Shown here one piece after another: positions 7,565 to 16,149 of a stretch of 58,695 bases of DNA. The position numbers were made by a program, and so were the translations under genes. The notes under the pieces were generated by a model that was given only the letters and a program-made list of their open reading frames with translations, was not told where the DNA came from and ran no database searches. The stretch is from JBCCGI01 sp039029355 (lineage in GTDB: Bacteria > Planctomycetota > UBA1135 > GCA-002686595), in the NCBI GenBank assembly GCA_039029355.1, contig JBCCGI010000055.1, positions 1 to 58,695 on the forward strand, written 5' to 3'. Each line of letters opens with the position of its first letter. Position 1 is the stretch's first letter.

Positions 7565-10500
7565 CTAGCGAAGGCTCACTTCGGGGAGCTTGGTGACGAA
7601 CACCGCCGCCTCCTGCGCGCGCTGCCAAGGCTGACCTTCCGCGGCGGAGAAGTGCTCGCGCGCGGCGCGGTTGGAACGCTCCCCCAACAGGTGCCCGGTG
7701 AGCGCGACGGCGGAGAAGTCGATCACGCGTTGCTCCCACCGGCCCGCGTCGCCGGCGGGGTGTCCGTAGAGCTGGTTCGGAAGCAGGCCGGCGATCGCCC
7801 ACGGCACCTGCGACGCGAAGCTCCAGCGCTGCATCGTGCCGTTCGTGTCGAGCCAGGCCTCGTCCTCCTCGGGGTAGCCGTCGGGCGTCTCGCGGTCGAA
7901 GACGCCCATCCCCGAGCGGTTGAGGAAGTCGTTGAGCGCGTGGTGGACCTCGGGCGCCGCAGCCGTGCGCGCCAGGCGCAGGCCGAAGTCGTACGGCGTC
8001 GCGAGCCGCTCGGACGACGCCTGCGCCCAGAAGTCCGGGTGCTCGGCGAGCGCCAGCAGCAGCGCGCGCAGATCGCCGCCGCTCTCGCGGAAGGTACGCG
8101 TGAGGTCGGTCACCAACCCCTCGGGCGCGGGCGCCGCGACGTAGTGCTCCGCGAGCTTGCGGCTGACGAAGCCGGCGGTGCTCGGGTGCGCGGCGAGGAG
8201 CTCTAGTGCAAGGTGCACGCGCCCGAAGCGCTCCGGCAACTCGGCGGCGCGAAAGCGTAGGCCGAGCACGTCGCGCGAGCGCGCATCGCTCAGCTCGGGG
8301 GCGTAGCGCAGCTGTTGCACCATGTAGTCGCCGGCGCCGTTCGGGCTGGCCTCCTCGGCGAGGGTGAGCCCGGCGAGGAGCCCCGCGAGCGAGGTCACGT
8401 CCGCCTGGGTGTAGCCACCGTCGACGCCGAGGGTGTGCAGCTCGAGGATCTCGCGCGCGTAGTTCTCGTTGAGGCGCGCGGCGTAGCTCTCCGGCTGGTC
8501 GAGGTAGTAGAGCATCGCGGGGCTGGTCGCCGACGCGATCAGGAGCTCGGCGAAGGGCGCCGCGCCGAGCGCGAGGAAGCGGTCGTGCTCGCGCCACTCC
8601 GCGGGCCCCTGCGTCTTCCCCATCCAGGTCGAGAAGTGGTTCTCGACCCACGCGACCAGCCGCGTGCGCGCCGGGTTGTCGGTGCGCAGCGCGTGGTGAA
8701 GCGTGGACATCGCGGTGTCGTACTGCCCGTTGCCCCAGAGCTGCGCGCGCGCGTAGCCCAGCGCGGCGGCGTCGCCCGCCCCGGGTTCCGCGAGGCGGCG
8801 GGCGAGCCACGCACGCTCGCCTTCGACCAGCACCTCGGCGAGCCGCTGCGGCTCGGGCCCGTAGCCGAAGCGGTCGAGCAGGTGCACGGCGCGCGCGTAC
8901 GGCCCCGGCTCGGCCGGCGCGTCGGCGGCCACCTCGACGTTGATCGCGCGCGACTCCCCGACGTTGCCGGCCTCGTCGAGCACGCGCACGTGCAGCGTAT
9001 GCGGGCCCGGCTCGACGTCGCGCAGGATCAGCGGCACGACGAGCCGGCCGAAGCCGTCGGGGATGCGGGCGTAGGAGTACTGGGGCCGCCCGTCGAGATA
9101 GACGTCGGCGCCGCCCAGCGCCTCGTCGTCCCAGACCTCGAGCACCACCGCGTCGGCGCCGTGGACGACGTGTCCATCGTCGGGGTAGAGCAGCCGCGTG
9201 CGCGGCGCGGCCAGATCGGGCCCCGCGGCGCGCTCGTGCAGCAGCAGCGCGCGGAGGAGCAGCCCCGGCTCCTCGCCCTCCTGCGGCTCGTCGAGCCGCG
9301 TGAAGCGCAGCGACTTCGGGCCGCTCGGAAGCTCGACCTCGCCCAGCCGCTTGAGGTTCCACCAACCCTGCACGCGATCCTCGCCCAGGGTACGCTCGCC
9401 CTCGGCGGTCACGAGCGTCACGCGGAACGCCACCGCCGCGCGCTCGGGGCCGCGCACCCGGGCCAGCACGTGGTAGCCGCCGGCGATCTCGCTCGGGAGC
9501 GGGAACGAGCCCGACTCGCCCGCGCCCGCGAAGAGCGCGACGCGGTGCCCCATGCGGTTGCGCTCGTGCCGCAAGCGCCCCTTGAGCTCGTCGTCCCAGC
9601 GCTCGTCGCCGACTCCGAAGCGCCAGCCGCGGCGCGGCTCGGCCGCGGAGGGCTCGCCGACGTGGACGGTCTGCACCGGCGTCGCCGCGCGCCGCCCGTC
9701 GGGGAGCGTCGCGACCATCTGCAGCGTGTTGTCGCCCTCGCGGTAGGCCGCGCGGTCGAGCACGAAGAAGGGCAGCGCCGCCTGCTCGCTCGCGACGACG
9801 CGGCCGTTCAGCAGGAGCTGCACGTGCGGCGCTTCGGTGCTCTCCGCGTCCTCCCAGCGGCAGACGCCGCGGAGCGGAGTGCGACCCGCGACCGGCAGCC
9901 CGTCGACGGCGCGCTCGAACGCGATCCAAAGGCCGCCGCTGCCCGCGTCCGCGCCGTAGTCGCCCTCCAGGCCGCGCCCCGCGACCAGCGTCGCCATGCC
10001 CATGCCCATGCCCATCGCGCCGGCGCCCTCCTCCGCGCCTTCGTCGACCCGCAGCAGCTCGTAGCGGTCGAGCCACAGCGTGCGCTCGGCGGTCTGCGCC
10101 AGGCGCAGGCGGTTGAGGAGCGACACGACGAGCGTGTGCTCGCCTTGCTCGAGCTCCAGGGGGAAGCCGACCGGCACCCGCCGCCAGCCGTCGTCGACCA
10201 GCCGCGTCGCCGTACGCCGCCCGCCGTAGTCGTCGTAGCGCGCGCCGAGCGACGGGAACGCGCCGCCCCCGAAGGTGCCCGCCGCGCGCACCAGCAGCTG
10301 GTAGCGACCGGTCGCCGGGACGTCGACCGGCGCGAACCAGGCCTCTTCGACCGCCGCGAAGCCGCCGCCCGAAGCCGATCCCGCCGAGCCGGCGCGCACG
10401 CCCTCGGGGTCGAAGCCCTCGGGCGCGGGCGTGCCCAGCGCGTGCTCGCATTCGCCGCCGAGCAGCTCATCGGCGGCGGGGTGCATCACCACGATGGGCA

Positions 10501-11137
10501 CGGGCGCGCTGCGATCCTCGGTCGAGCCGTCCGGCCCGAGCAGCTCGGCCGTGACGGTCGCGCGGCCCGCCGGCAGACGGGCCGCGTCGAGCTCGAAGAC
10601 CAGGCGCCGCTCGGGCCCGGCGGCGGCCGGCAGCTCGTCGAGCGGCGCGAGCAGCGAGGCGTCCGAAAGGCGCAGGCGCACGTCGGCGCGGCGGTCCGCG
10701 ACGCCTCCGTCGCCGCCGATCAGCTCGGCGCCCACCGCGATCTTGCCCCACACCGCGGCGCCGGGCACCAGGCCGGTGACGCGCAGCTCGGCGGCGTGCA
10801 GCGGCGCATGGGCGCGGGGGGCGCGCACGTCGACCTCCAGCTCGGCGCCTCCGACCCGCAGCGTCGCCGCGCCCTCGGAGACGCCGCGCACGCGCACGAA
10901 GCCGGTGCGCTCGCCCGCGAGCACCGCCGCCGCACGTACGACGGCGAGCACGTCCGGATCCGACGACGACGCGTCGAGCGATCCGTCGAGCCCCGCGGGC
11001 TCGGCCAGCTCGAACGCGACGACCTGCGTGCAGTCGAGCCAGACCGTGGTGCGCTCGGCGACGAAGCGCGTCTGGGCCGCGGGTCGCGGAGCGAGGAACA
11101 GGAGCGCGAGGAGAAGGACGAGAGCCGTGCGCTGCAT
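7565..11137 (-). CDS. Large DUF1800 protein with N-terminal Ig-like extension
   Basis: A 1,190-residue secreted protein. ATG 11137 was chosen because MQRTALVLLLALLFLAPRP is a clear signal peptide; the frame extends upstream into the epimerase gene without coding character. The first roughly 750 residues are a series of beta-rich Ig-like or carbohydrate-binding-like segments (for instance LLYPDDGHVVHGADAVVLEV near 690-710 and VLDEAGNVGESRAINVEV near 780-800). The DUF1800 domain fills the C-terminal 400 residues, starting at LLDRFGYGPEPQRLAEVLV. It contains NHFSTWMGKT, the LNENYAREILELHTLG block and VSRKLAEHYVA. DUF1800 proteins are usually 450-600 residues, so this one has about doubled by N-terminal fusion. 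It forms an operon with the DUF1501 gene, 12 bp downstream. Function of the family is unknown; an extracellular polymer-binding role fits the extension (inference). Confidence 0.88.
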   Translation of the reverse strand: MQRTALVLLLALLFLAPRPAAQTRFVAERTTVWLDCTQVVAFELAEPAGLDGSLDASSSDPDVLAVVRAAAVLAGERTGFVRVRGVSEGAATLRVGGAELEVDVRAPRAHAPLHAAELRVTGLVPGAAVWGKIAVGAELIGGDGGVADRRADVRLRLSDASLLAPLDELPAAAGPERRLVFELDAARLPAGRATVTAELLGPDGSTEDRSAPVPIVVMHPAADELLGGECEHALGTPAPEGFDPEGVRAGSAGSASGGGFAAVEEAWFAPVDVPATGRYQLLVRAAGTFGGGAFPSLGARYDDYGGRRTATRLVDDGWRRVPVGFPLELEQGEHTLVVSLLNRLRLAQTAERTLWLDRYELLRVDEGAEEGAGAMGMGMGMATLVAGRGLEGDYGADAGSGGLWIAFERAVDGLPVAGRTPLRGVCRWEDAESTEAPHVQLLLNGRVVASEQAALPFFVLDRAAYREGDNTLQMVATLPDGRRAATPVQTVHVGEPSAAEPRRGWRFGVGDERWDDELKGRLRHERNRMGHRVALFAGAGESGSFPLPSEIAGGYHVLARVRGPERAAVAFRVTLVTAEGERTLGEDRVQGWWNLKRLGEVELPSGPKSLRFTRLDEPQEGEEPGLLLRALLLHERAAGPDLAAPRTRLLYPDDGHVVHGADAVVLEVWDDEALGGADVYLDGRPQYSYARIPDGFGRLVVPLILRDVEPGPHTLHVRVLDEAGNVGESRAINVEVAADAPAEPGPYARAVHLLDRFGYGPEPQRLAEVLVEGERAWLARRLAEPGAGDAAALGYARAQLWGNGQYDTAMSTLHHALRTDNPARTRLVAWVENHFSTWMGKTQGPAEWREHDRFLALGAAPFAELLIASATSPAMLYYLDQPESYAARLNENYAREILELHTLGVDGGYTQADVTSLAGLLAGLTLAEEASPNGAGDYMVQQLRYAPELSDARSRDVLGLRFRAAELPERFGRVHLALELLAAHPSTAGFVSRKLAEHYVAAPAPEGLVTDLTRTFRESGGDLRALLLALAEHPDFWAQASSERLATPYDFGLRLARTAAAPEVHHALNDFLNRSGMGVFDRETPDGYPEEDEAWLDTNGTMQRWSFASQVPWAIAGLLPNQLYGHPAGDAGRWEQRVIDFSAVALTGHLLGERSNRAAREHFSAAEGQPWQRAQEAAVFVTKLPEVSLR
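9995..10012. repeat. Three tandem copies of a 6-bp unit inside the DUF1800 gene
   Basis: The unit CATGCC occurs three times in tandem and reads as alternating Met-Gly codons on the minus strand (AMGMGMGMATL, about residues 372-382). Unit number can vary without a frameshift. It is a small low-complexity patch between two beta-rich segments. Confidence 0.6.
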
Positions 11138-11240
11138 CACGAGTCCTTGGAAAGCCGGCGTCGGTGGAGACCGGCCCCAGTGTAGCCGGCCGCGTCGGAA
11201 ACGCAGGCAGACCCGCGCTTTCCGAATCCCGGCTCCAGGG

Positions 11241-12224
11241 CTAGCGGCCGGCGGCCAAGGCCTCGCGCTGCGAGGCCAGCACGTCGGCCACGATCTCGTC
11301 GAGCGAGGTGCGCGGCTCGAAGCCCACGAGCTCGCGCAGCTTCGACAGGTCGGGCACGCGCCGGCGCATGTCCTCGAAGCCCTCGGCATAGGCCTCTTCG
11401 TAGGGCACCAGCATGATCTCCGCCGACGAGCCCGCGGCGTCGCGGACGCGCTCGGCGAGCGCGAGGATGGTCGTCTCGACGTCGCTGCCGACGTTGACGA
11501 CCTCGCCCTCGGCGGCGGGGCAGCGCAGCAGACGCACGACGGCATCGACGACGTCGTGCACGTGCGCGAAGCAGCGGCTCTGCCGGCCGTCGCCGTAGAC
11601 CGTCAGCGGCTCGCCCCGCAGGGCCTGGCGCGCGAAGCTCGGCAGCACCATGCCGTAGCGTCCGACCTGACGCGGCCCCACGACGTTGAAGAAGCGGCAG
11701 ATCCGCACCGGCACGCCGCGCTCGCGCCGGTAGGCGAGCGCCAGCCACTCGTCGAGCGCCTTCGAGCAGGCGTAGGACCAGCGCGAGCGCGTCGTGGCGC
11801 CCAGCGACACATCGGCGTCCTCGCGGAACGGGACCGCGTCGCTCTTGCCGTAGACCTCCGAGGTCGACGCTAGCAGCACCGGCACGCCGCGCTCCGCGGC
11901 CGCCTCCAGCACGACCCGCGTCGCCTCGACGTTGGTCACGATCGTGCTGACCGGGCGGTCGACGATGCGCTTGACGCCCACCGCCGCCGCGAGGTGGACC
12001 ACCCCGTCGACCTGCCCCACGAGCCGCTCGACCACCTCCGCGTCCATCGCCGAGGCGACGGTGAGCTCGAAGTCAGGGCGCTCTTCGAGGGCCGCGACGT
12101 TCGCCCGCACCCCGGTCGAGAGGTCGTCGAGCGCCAACACCCGCACCCCTTCGGCCAGCAGCCGCTCGGCCAGGTGCGAGCCCAGGAAGCCCGCGCCCCC
12201 GGTGACCAGAAGAGAGCTCGTCAT
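11241..12224 (-). CDS. NAD-dependent nucleotide-sugar epimerase/dehydratase
   Basis: A 327-residue extended short-chain dehydrogenase. ATG 12224 gives the normal N-terminus with TGGAGFLGSHLAERL, the glycine-rich NAD-binding turn, at residues 8-22; the frame runs further upstream but adds only low-complexity sequence. LLASTSEVYGKS carries the catalytic Ser/Thr and SYACSKALDEW carries the Tyr-x-x-x-Lys pair. RICRFFNVVGPRQVGRYGMV is the usual substrate-side segment of UDP-glucose 4-epimerase and UDP-glucuronate decarboxylase-type enzymes. The exact sugar cannot be read from the sequence. It probably supplies a nucleotide sugar for surface polysaccharide. It is separated from the DUF1800 gene by 103 bp and from the divergent lipoprotein gene by 152 bp, so it may be transcribed alone. 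Confidence 0.88.
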   Translation of the reverse strand: MTSSLLVTGGAGFLGSHLAERLLAEGVRVLALDDLSTGVRANVAALEERPDFELTVASAMDAEVVERLVGQVDGVVHLAAAVGVKRIVDRPVSTIVTNVEATRVVLEAAAERGVPVLLASTSEVYGKSDAVPFREDADVSLGATTRSRWSYACSKALDEWLALAYRRERGVPVRICRFFNVVGPRQVGRYGMVLPSFARQALRGEPLTVYGDGRQSRCFAHVHDVVDAVVRLLRCPAAEGEVVNVGSDVETTILALAERVRDAAGSSAEIMLVPYEEAYAEGFEDMRRRVPDLSKLRELVGFEPRTSLDEIVADVLASQREALAAGR

Positions 12225-12243
12225 CGGGGGAGAATACGCCCCG

Positions 12244-12314
12244 GGCCGCGGATTCCTCCCCGCGGGCCGCGAATCCCGCCCGCCGCGCGCCGGCGGGCCC
12301 CCGCGCGGGATTCC
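12244..12314. repeat. Three GGATTCC-like direct repeats upstream of the sigma-factor operon
   Basis: GGCCGCGGATTCC (12244-12256), GGCCGCGAATCC (12265-12276) and CGCGGGATTCC (12304-12314) share the core CGCGRATYCC-like pattern. They lie in the divergent promoter region between the epimerase gene and the lipoprotein-sigma-anti-sigma operon. They could be binding sites for the encoded ECF sigma factor or another regulator, but the sequence is very GC-rich and chance similarity is possible. Confidence 0.25.
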
Positions 12315-12376
12315 TGTCATCCTGGATGGGCCGCCGTCCGTCCTAGGGTCGGAAGCCGCGTCCCAAGGAGCCCGCC

Positions 12377-13525
12377 ATGAAGCACCGTCGCCCGTTCGCC
12401 TTCGCCTCTGCCGCCTTCGCCCTGCTCGGCCCGCTCTCGGGCTGCCTCGAGAACGAGGAGGTCATCACGGTCCGCGCCGACGGCTCGGTCCACGTCGCCC
12501 ACAGCGTCAAGGGCGACTACGCGGACTTCGCCGAGGGGTATAGCCTGCCGCTCCACGGCCCCTGGACGCCCGCCAACGAGGAGGCCCGAAGCTGGCTGCG
12601 GCACCTGGTCGCCGACACCGGCAGCACGGAGCTGAGGGAGGCGATGAAGGGCATCGACGCCGCCCACCTGTTCGGCATCGGGGACGACGGCCTGCGCCTG
12701 AGCGTCGAGGCCGACTTCCCGTCCGTCGCGAGCTGGCCGCGCTACTCCGCTCCCGAGCACGAGCCGTACTTCAGCGCCTACCTCGAGCGCACCGCGTCGC
12801 TCGAGATCGACGACAAGGGCGACCGCGTGGTCTACACCTTCGAGCGCACGTACCACGCGCGTCGCTACGAGGGCTTCGACCTGGTCGACCGGTTGGAGCG
12901 CGTCTTCCCGGAGGAGCTGCAGACCAAGCTCGACGAGCTGCAGCCCCTCTCGGCCCCCGAGCTGAGTCGGGTGGCGGCGATCGTGCGCGACGAGCACCGC
13001 ACGCTCTACGCCAACTTCGCCCGCTCGGCGGTCGAGATGACGTACACGCACGGCTCGGCCGAGCTGTCCCCCGACGCCGGCGCCGCCGCCGTGCTCGCGG
13101 TCGAATCCGCGGTGACGGGCCTGCTGACCGACGACTTCGTGGGCGACGTCTGGGAGCGCGTGCGCGCGTGGGCCGTGCTCCCCGACGAGGAGCGCTTGGC
13201 CGTGCGGCCCAGCCCGCTCGAAGAGCTCGAGGAGCGCCTGCGCGACCAGCTGCGGAGCTCGGTCGCGCGCGCGCTGACGGCCCACGGGACGTCCGAGGAG
13301 GCCGTCAACGAAACGCTCTTCGCGGTCGAGTGGAACCTGACCGACTACGACCATTCGATGGACCTCGCCGACGAGAAGTTCCGTGTCGAGGTCGAGATGC
13401 CCGGCACGATCGTCGGCGGCAACTACGCGAGCGTCGAGGAGGGCCGCGCGGTCTGGACGCTGGAGATCGGCGACCTGAACGACCGCGACCGCACCATGCG
13501 CGTCGTCTCCGTCCTGGGTGGATGA
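12377..13525 (+). CDS. Putative lipoprotein, first gene of an ECF sigma operon
   Basis: A 382-residue protein with a lipoprotein signal: MKHRRPFAFASAAFALLGPL followed by a lipobox LSGC with the acylated cysteine at residue 23. The mature part begins ENEEVITVRADGSVHVAHS, a beta-strand-rich opening. Mixed alpha/beta sequence follows, with no motif I recognise and no further membrane segment. It is therefore probably anchored to a membrane and exposed outside the cytoplasm. Its stop codon overlaps the sigma-factor start (ATGA at 13522-13525), so the two are translationally coupled. A lipoprotein made together with an ECF sigma factor and an anti-sigma factor could be a sensor or a target of that envelope-stress circuit (inference). 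Confidence 0.75.
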   Translation: MKHRRPFAFASAAFALLGPLSGCLENEEVITVRADGSVHVAHSVKGDYADFAEGYSLPLHGPWTPANEEARSWLRHLVADTGSTELREAMKGIDAAHLFGIGDDGLRLSVEADFPSVASWPRYSAPEHEPYFSAYLERTASLEIDDKGDRVVYTFERTYHARRYEGFDLVDRLERVFPEELQTKLDELQPLSAPELSRVAAIVRDEHRTLYANFARSAVEMTYTHGSAELSPDAGAAAVLAVESAVTGLLTDDFVGDVWERVRAWAVLPDEERLAVRPSPLEELEERLRDQLRSSVARALTAHGTSEEAVNETLFAVEWNLTDYDHSMDLADEKFRVEVEMPGTIVGGNYASVEEGRAVWTLEIGDLNDRDRTMRVVSVLGG

Positions 13526-14067
13526 CCCAGGCGGCCGGCAGTCAGCGCGCAGCCTTCGACGCGCTCGTCGCGGAGCACCAGGAAACGGTGCTCCGCATCT
13601 GCCGTTCGATCCTGCGCGACGACCACCTCGGGGCCGACGCGGCGCAGGAGACGTTCCTGCGCCTGTGGCGCCGGCTGCGCGAGCGCCGGGCCCCGGGCTC
13701 CCACGGCGCCTGGCTGAGGCGCGTCGCGGCGACGACCGCGATCGACGCCGCGCGCAGCCGACGCACGCGCAGCGACGCGCATGCGACCGAGCTCGCCGAG
13801 GGCGCGCGCGGCGAGCGGCACGTCGAGCCCCGCCTGCCCGAGGAGGACGCGGCGCTGGCCGAGCTCGAGCAGCGGCTCGCGTCCGCCGTCGCACGCCTCC
13901 CCGAGGGCCAGCGCACCGTGTTCGCCCTGCGCCACTCGGCCGGGCTGCCCCTGGCCGAGGTGGCCGAGACCCTCGGCGTCGCCCTGCCGACCGTGAAGAC
14001 CCAGTTCGCGCGCGCCTGCCTGCGCCTGCAGGACGCCCTCTCGACCTACCGCTCCGATTCGGCATGA
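13522..14067 (+). CDS. ECF-type RNA polymerase sigma factor
   Basis: A 181-residue sigma-70 family protein of extracytoplasmic-function type. Region 2 lies at about residues 10-52 (VLRICRSILRDDHLGADAAQ then ETFLRLWRRLRE). Region 4 lies at about 120-175: LPEGQRTVFALRHSAGLPLA, with the helix-turn-helix in EVAETLGVALPTVKTQFARA. Region 3 is missing, as expected for ECF factors. ATG 13522 was chosen because it overlaps the lipoprotein stop by four bases; the frame runs further upstream only as a shadow. The stop overlaps the next start (ATGA at 14064), which encodes an anti-sigma factor. The three genes form one translationally coupled operon. The regulon is unknown. Confidence 0.93.
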   Translation: MTQAAGSQRAAFDALVAEHQETVLRICRSILRDDHLGADAAQETFLRLWRRLRERRAPGSHGAWLRRVAATTAIDAARSRRTRSDAHATELAEGARGERHVEPRLPEEDAALAELEQRLASAVARLPEGQRTVFALRHSAGLPLAEVAETLGVALPTVKTQFARACLRLQDALSTYRSDSA

Positions 14068-14519
14068 AGAACCACGAACCGTTCCGCGAGCTCCTGGCCC
14101 TGCGCCTGTACGGCGAGCTCGACGACGCCGAGGCGCGCGCCCTCGCCGCACACCTCGCGGGGTGCGACGCGTGCGCGCGTTTCGCGGACGAGCTCGAGCA
14201 CGGGCTCGGGGCGGCCCCGCGCGGGGAGACCGGCGCGGCCGAGCTGCCCGACGGCTGGAGGGAGCGGCTCGACGACGCGATCCGGCCGGCCGCGGCCAGC
14301 CGGTGGCGCTGGGCGGCGCCCTTCGCGGCGGGGCTGGCGGCCGGGGTGCTCCTGATGGGGCTTCGGCCGGAGCCCGAGCGCGAGCAGCGAGCCTCCGGAT
14401 CGAGCCTGGTGACGAACGCGGGCGCGGGTCCGGAGCTCGTCCTCCGCCCGGGCCCTCCCCCGCCGGCGAGCGGCCGCGGCACCTACGCGCGGCTGGGCGA
14501 TCTCCTCGGCGAGCTGTGA
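14064..14519 (+). CDS. Zinc-finger (zf-HC2-like) membrane anti-sigma factor
   Basis: A 151-residue protein with the anti-sigma zinc signature HLAGCDAC: His30, Cys34 and Cys37, the H-x3-C-x2-C arrangement of ZAS-domain proteins. One transmembrane helix is visible at about residues 75-100 (WAAPFAAGLAAGVLLMGL). A short Gly/Pro-rich tail should lie outside the cytoplasm. It would hold the coupled ECF sigma factor at the membrane until a signal releases it. The start overlaps the sigma-factor stop by four bases. It ends two bases before the stop of the convergent sulfatase-fold gene, so there is no room for a separate terminator. Confidence 0.85.
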   Translation: MKNHEPFRELLALRLYGELDDAEARALAAHLAGCDACARFADELEHGLGAAPRGETGAAELPDGWRERLDDAIRPAAASRWRWAAPFAAGLAAGVLLMGLRPEPEREQRASGSSLVTNAGAGPELVLRPGPPPPASGRGTYARLGDLLGEL

Positions 14520-14520
14520 C

Positions 14521-16059
14521 TCAGCGGTGCCCGACGTACCCGACGGCCTCGAGCTGCTCGGCGACCTCGGGCGGCAGGTCGGGGGACAGGCCGACGTCGG
14601 TCTGCGCAAGGCGCTCGGCCATCGCGCGCAGGCGATCGCGCCAACCTTCCAGCTGCGGCGCACGCTCGGCGTACACGTCGTGCGTCTCGCTGGGGTCGGA
14701 GGCGAGGTCGAACAGCACGTAGCGGCCTGTATCCGGCGCCCAGATCAGCTTCCAGCGCCCGTCGAAGAGCGCGTACTGGTCCGCCTCCAGCGGGTAGTGC
14801 ATCTCGGCCTCGAGCACGCGCTCGGCCGGCTCGACGAGCGACACGCCGGTCTGCCCCGGCAGCGCCGGGAGGTCGAGCAGCGAGAGCATCGTGGGCACGA
14901 GGTCCACGTGGCGCGCGAGCTCGCCGCGGCGCGCTTCGAGCGCCGGACGGGCGGGGTGCGCCGCCGGCGCCTTGATGACCAGCGGCACGTGCAGCAGCTC
15001 GTCGAACACGCTCAAGCCGTGCGACAGCATGCCGTGGTCGCCCAGCCCCTCGCCGTGGTCGGAGGTCAGGACGATCAGGCTCTCCTCATACAGCCCCAGC
15101 CGACTCAGCTCGTCGCAGACGCTGCCCAGCCAGCGATCGAGGTGCTCGATCTCGAGCACGTAGCGGCGGCGCGACTCGGCCTCGTCGGGGAGCTCGTGCC
15201 CGTAGAACGTCACGTCCACCTCGAGCGCCGCGCCGGTGTCGTTCATCACCGTGCCGAAGGCCTGCCCGTCGTCCGCGCGGCCGAAGGCCAGCTCGAGCTC
15301 GCCCGTGGGACCCACGACGCTGACCACGCGCGGAACGACCTCGCCGGCGGTGCGGAACTCGAGCCGGTTGGCGCCGGGCGCGAGCGTGGCGCGGGTCGCG
15401 ATCGTCTCGGGCTCGGCGATGTTCTCCTGGCGCCCGATCACCTCGTCGTTGAGCACCAGCTCGCCCGGCGTGCCGGCCGTGCCGTAGGCGTGGTACGGCT
15501 CGTGCGGGTCCGAGTAGTGGAGGAAGAGGAAGAACGGCTGGTCCGACGCCGCCAGCTCGGACAGCACGGGCGTGACCTGGGCCGTCACCTCGGGCGCGCG
15601 GGCATAGCCCATGTCCATGCTGTCGACGAAGGTGTCGAAGCCGCGGTCGAGCCCGCCGCCGGGCTGCACCGGGAAGAGCGAGATCAGGCTGTGGACCGCG
15701 CGCGTCGCGTATCCGCGCGCGCCCAGCCACTCGGCGACGAGCGGCAGGTCCGCGGGAACCAGCTGGCTGTTGAGCGTCACGCCGGTCTCGTGCGGCGGGC
15801 GAGAGGAAAACAGCGCCGTGTGGGACGGCAGCGTCCAGCTGGTGTGGGTGTAGGCCCGCTCGAACAGCGCGCCATCGGCGGCCAGCGCGTCCAGGTTGGG
15901 GGTGCTGACCAACCCGTCGGGATCGAGCACGTGGTCGGCCCGCAGCGTGTCCACCACGATCAGCACGACGTTCGTGCGCGGCTCTCCACCGCCGCCGCAC
16001 GCGGCCGGGAGGAGCGCTGCGACGAGCGCGAGCGCGGGGGGTCGGAGCGCGCGGGACAC
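14521..16059 (-). CDS. Sulfatase-fold lipoprotein lacking the formylglycine cysteine
   Basis: A 512-residue protein of the alkaline-phosphatase/sulfatase superfamily. GTG 16059 is preferred because it gives MSRALRPPALALVAALLPAA followed by a lipobox cysteine (AACGGGG); the longer frame upstream is non-coding shadow. VVLIVVDTLRADH near residues 31-43 provides the metal-binding aspartates. FLFLHYSDPHEPYH and LTSDHGEGLGDHG are the usual internal metal-site blocks. The position normally held by Cys/Ser in C-x-P-x-R reads TSWTLPSHTALFSS, so Thr replaces the formylglycine precursor and the Arg is lost. It may be a phosphotransferase or phosphodiesterase rather than a sulfatase, or use an unmodified Thr (inference). 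The two genes after it on the plus strand are divergent. A second protein of the same kind lies at 31062-32549. Confidence 0.88.
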   Translation of the reverse strand: MSRALRPPALALVAALLPAACGGGGEPRTNVVLIVVDTLRADHVLDPDGLVSTPNLDALAADGALFERAYTHTSWTLPSHTALFSSRPPHETGVTLNSQLVPADLPLVAEWLGARGYATRAVHSLISLFPVQPGGGLDRGFDTFVDSMDMGYARAPEVTAQVTPVLSELAASDQPFFLFLHYSDPHEPYHAYGTAGTPGELVLNDEVIGRQENIAEPETIATRATLAPGANRLEFRTAGEVVPRVVSVVGPTGELELAFGRADDGQAFGTVMNDTGAALEVDVTFYGHELPDEAESRRRYVLEIEHLDRWLGSVCDELSRLGLYEESLIVLTSDHGEGLGDHGMLSHGLSVFDELLHVPLVIKAPAAHPARPALEARRGELARHVDLVPTMLSLLDLPALPGQTGVSLVEPAERVLEAEMHYPLEADQYALFDGRWKLIWAPDTGRYVLFDLASDPSETHDVYAERAPQLEGWRDRLRAMAERLAQTDVGLSPDLPPEVAEQLEAVGYVGHR

Positions 16060-16149
16060 GGCGCGGGATGGTAACCGGGCGGGCCGGTCCGGGCGACCGT
16101 TCCGGCGGGCCCGGTGGACAAACCCGCCCCGCGCCACGACGATTTCCCC

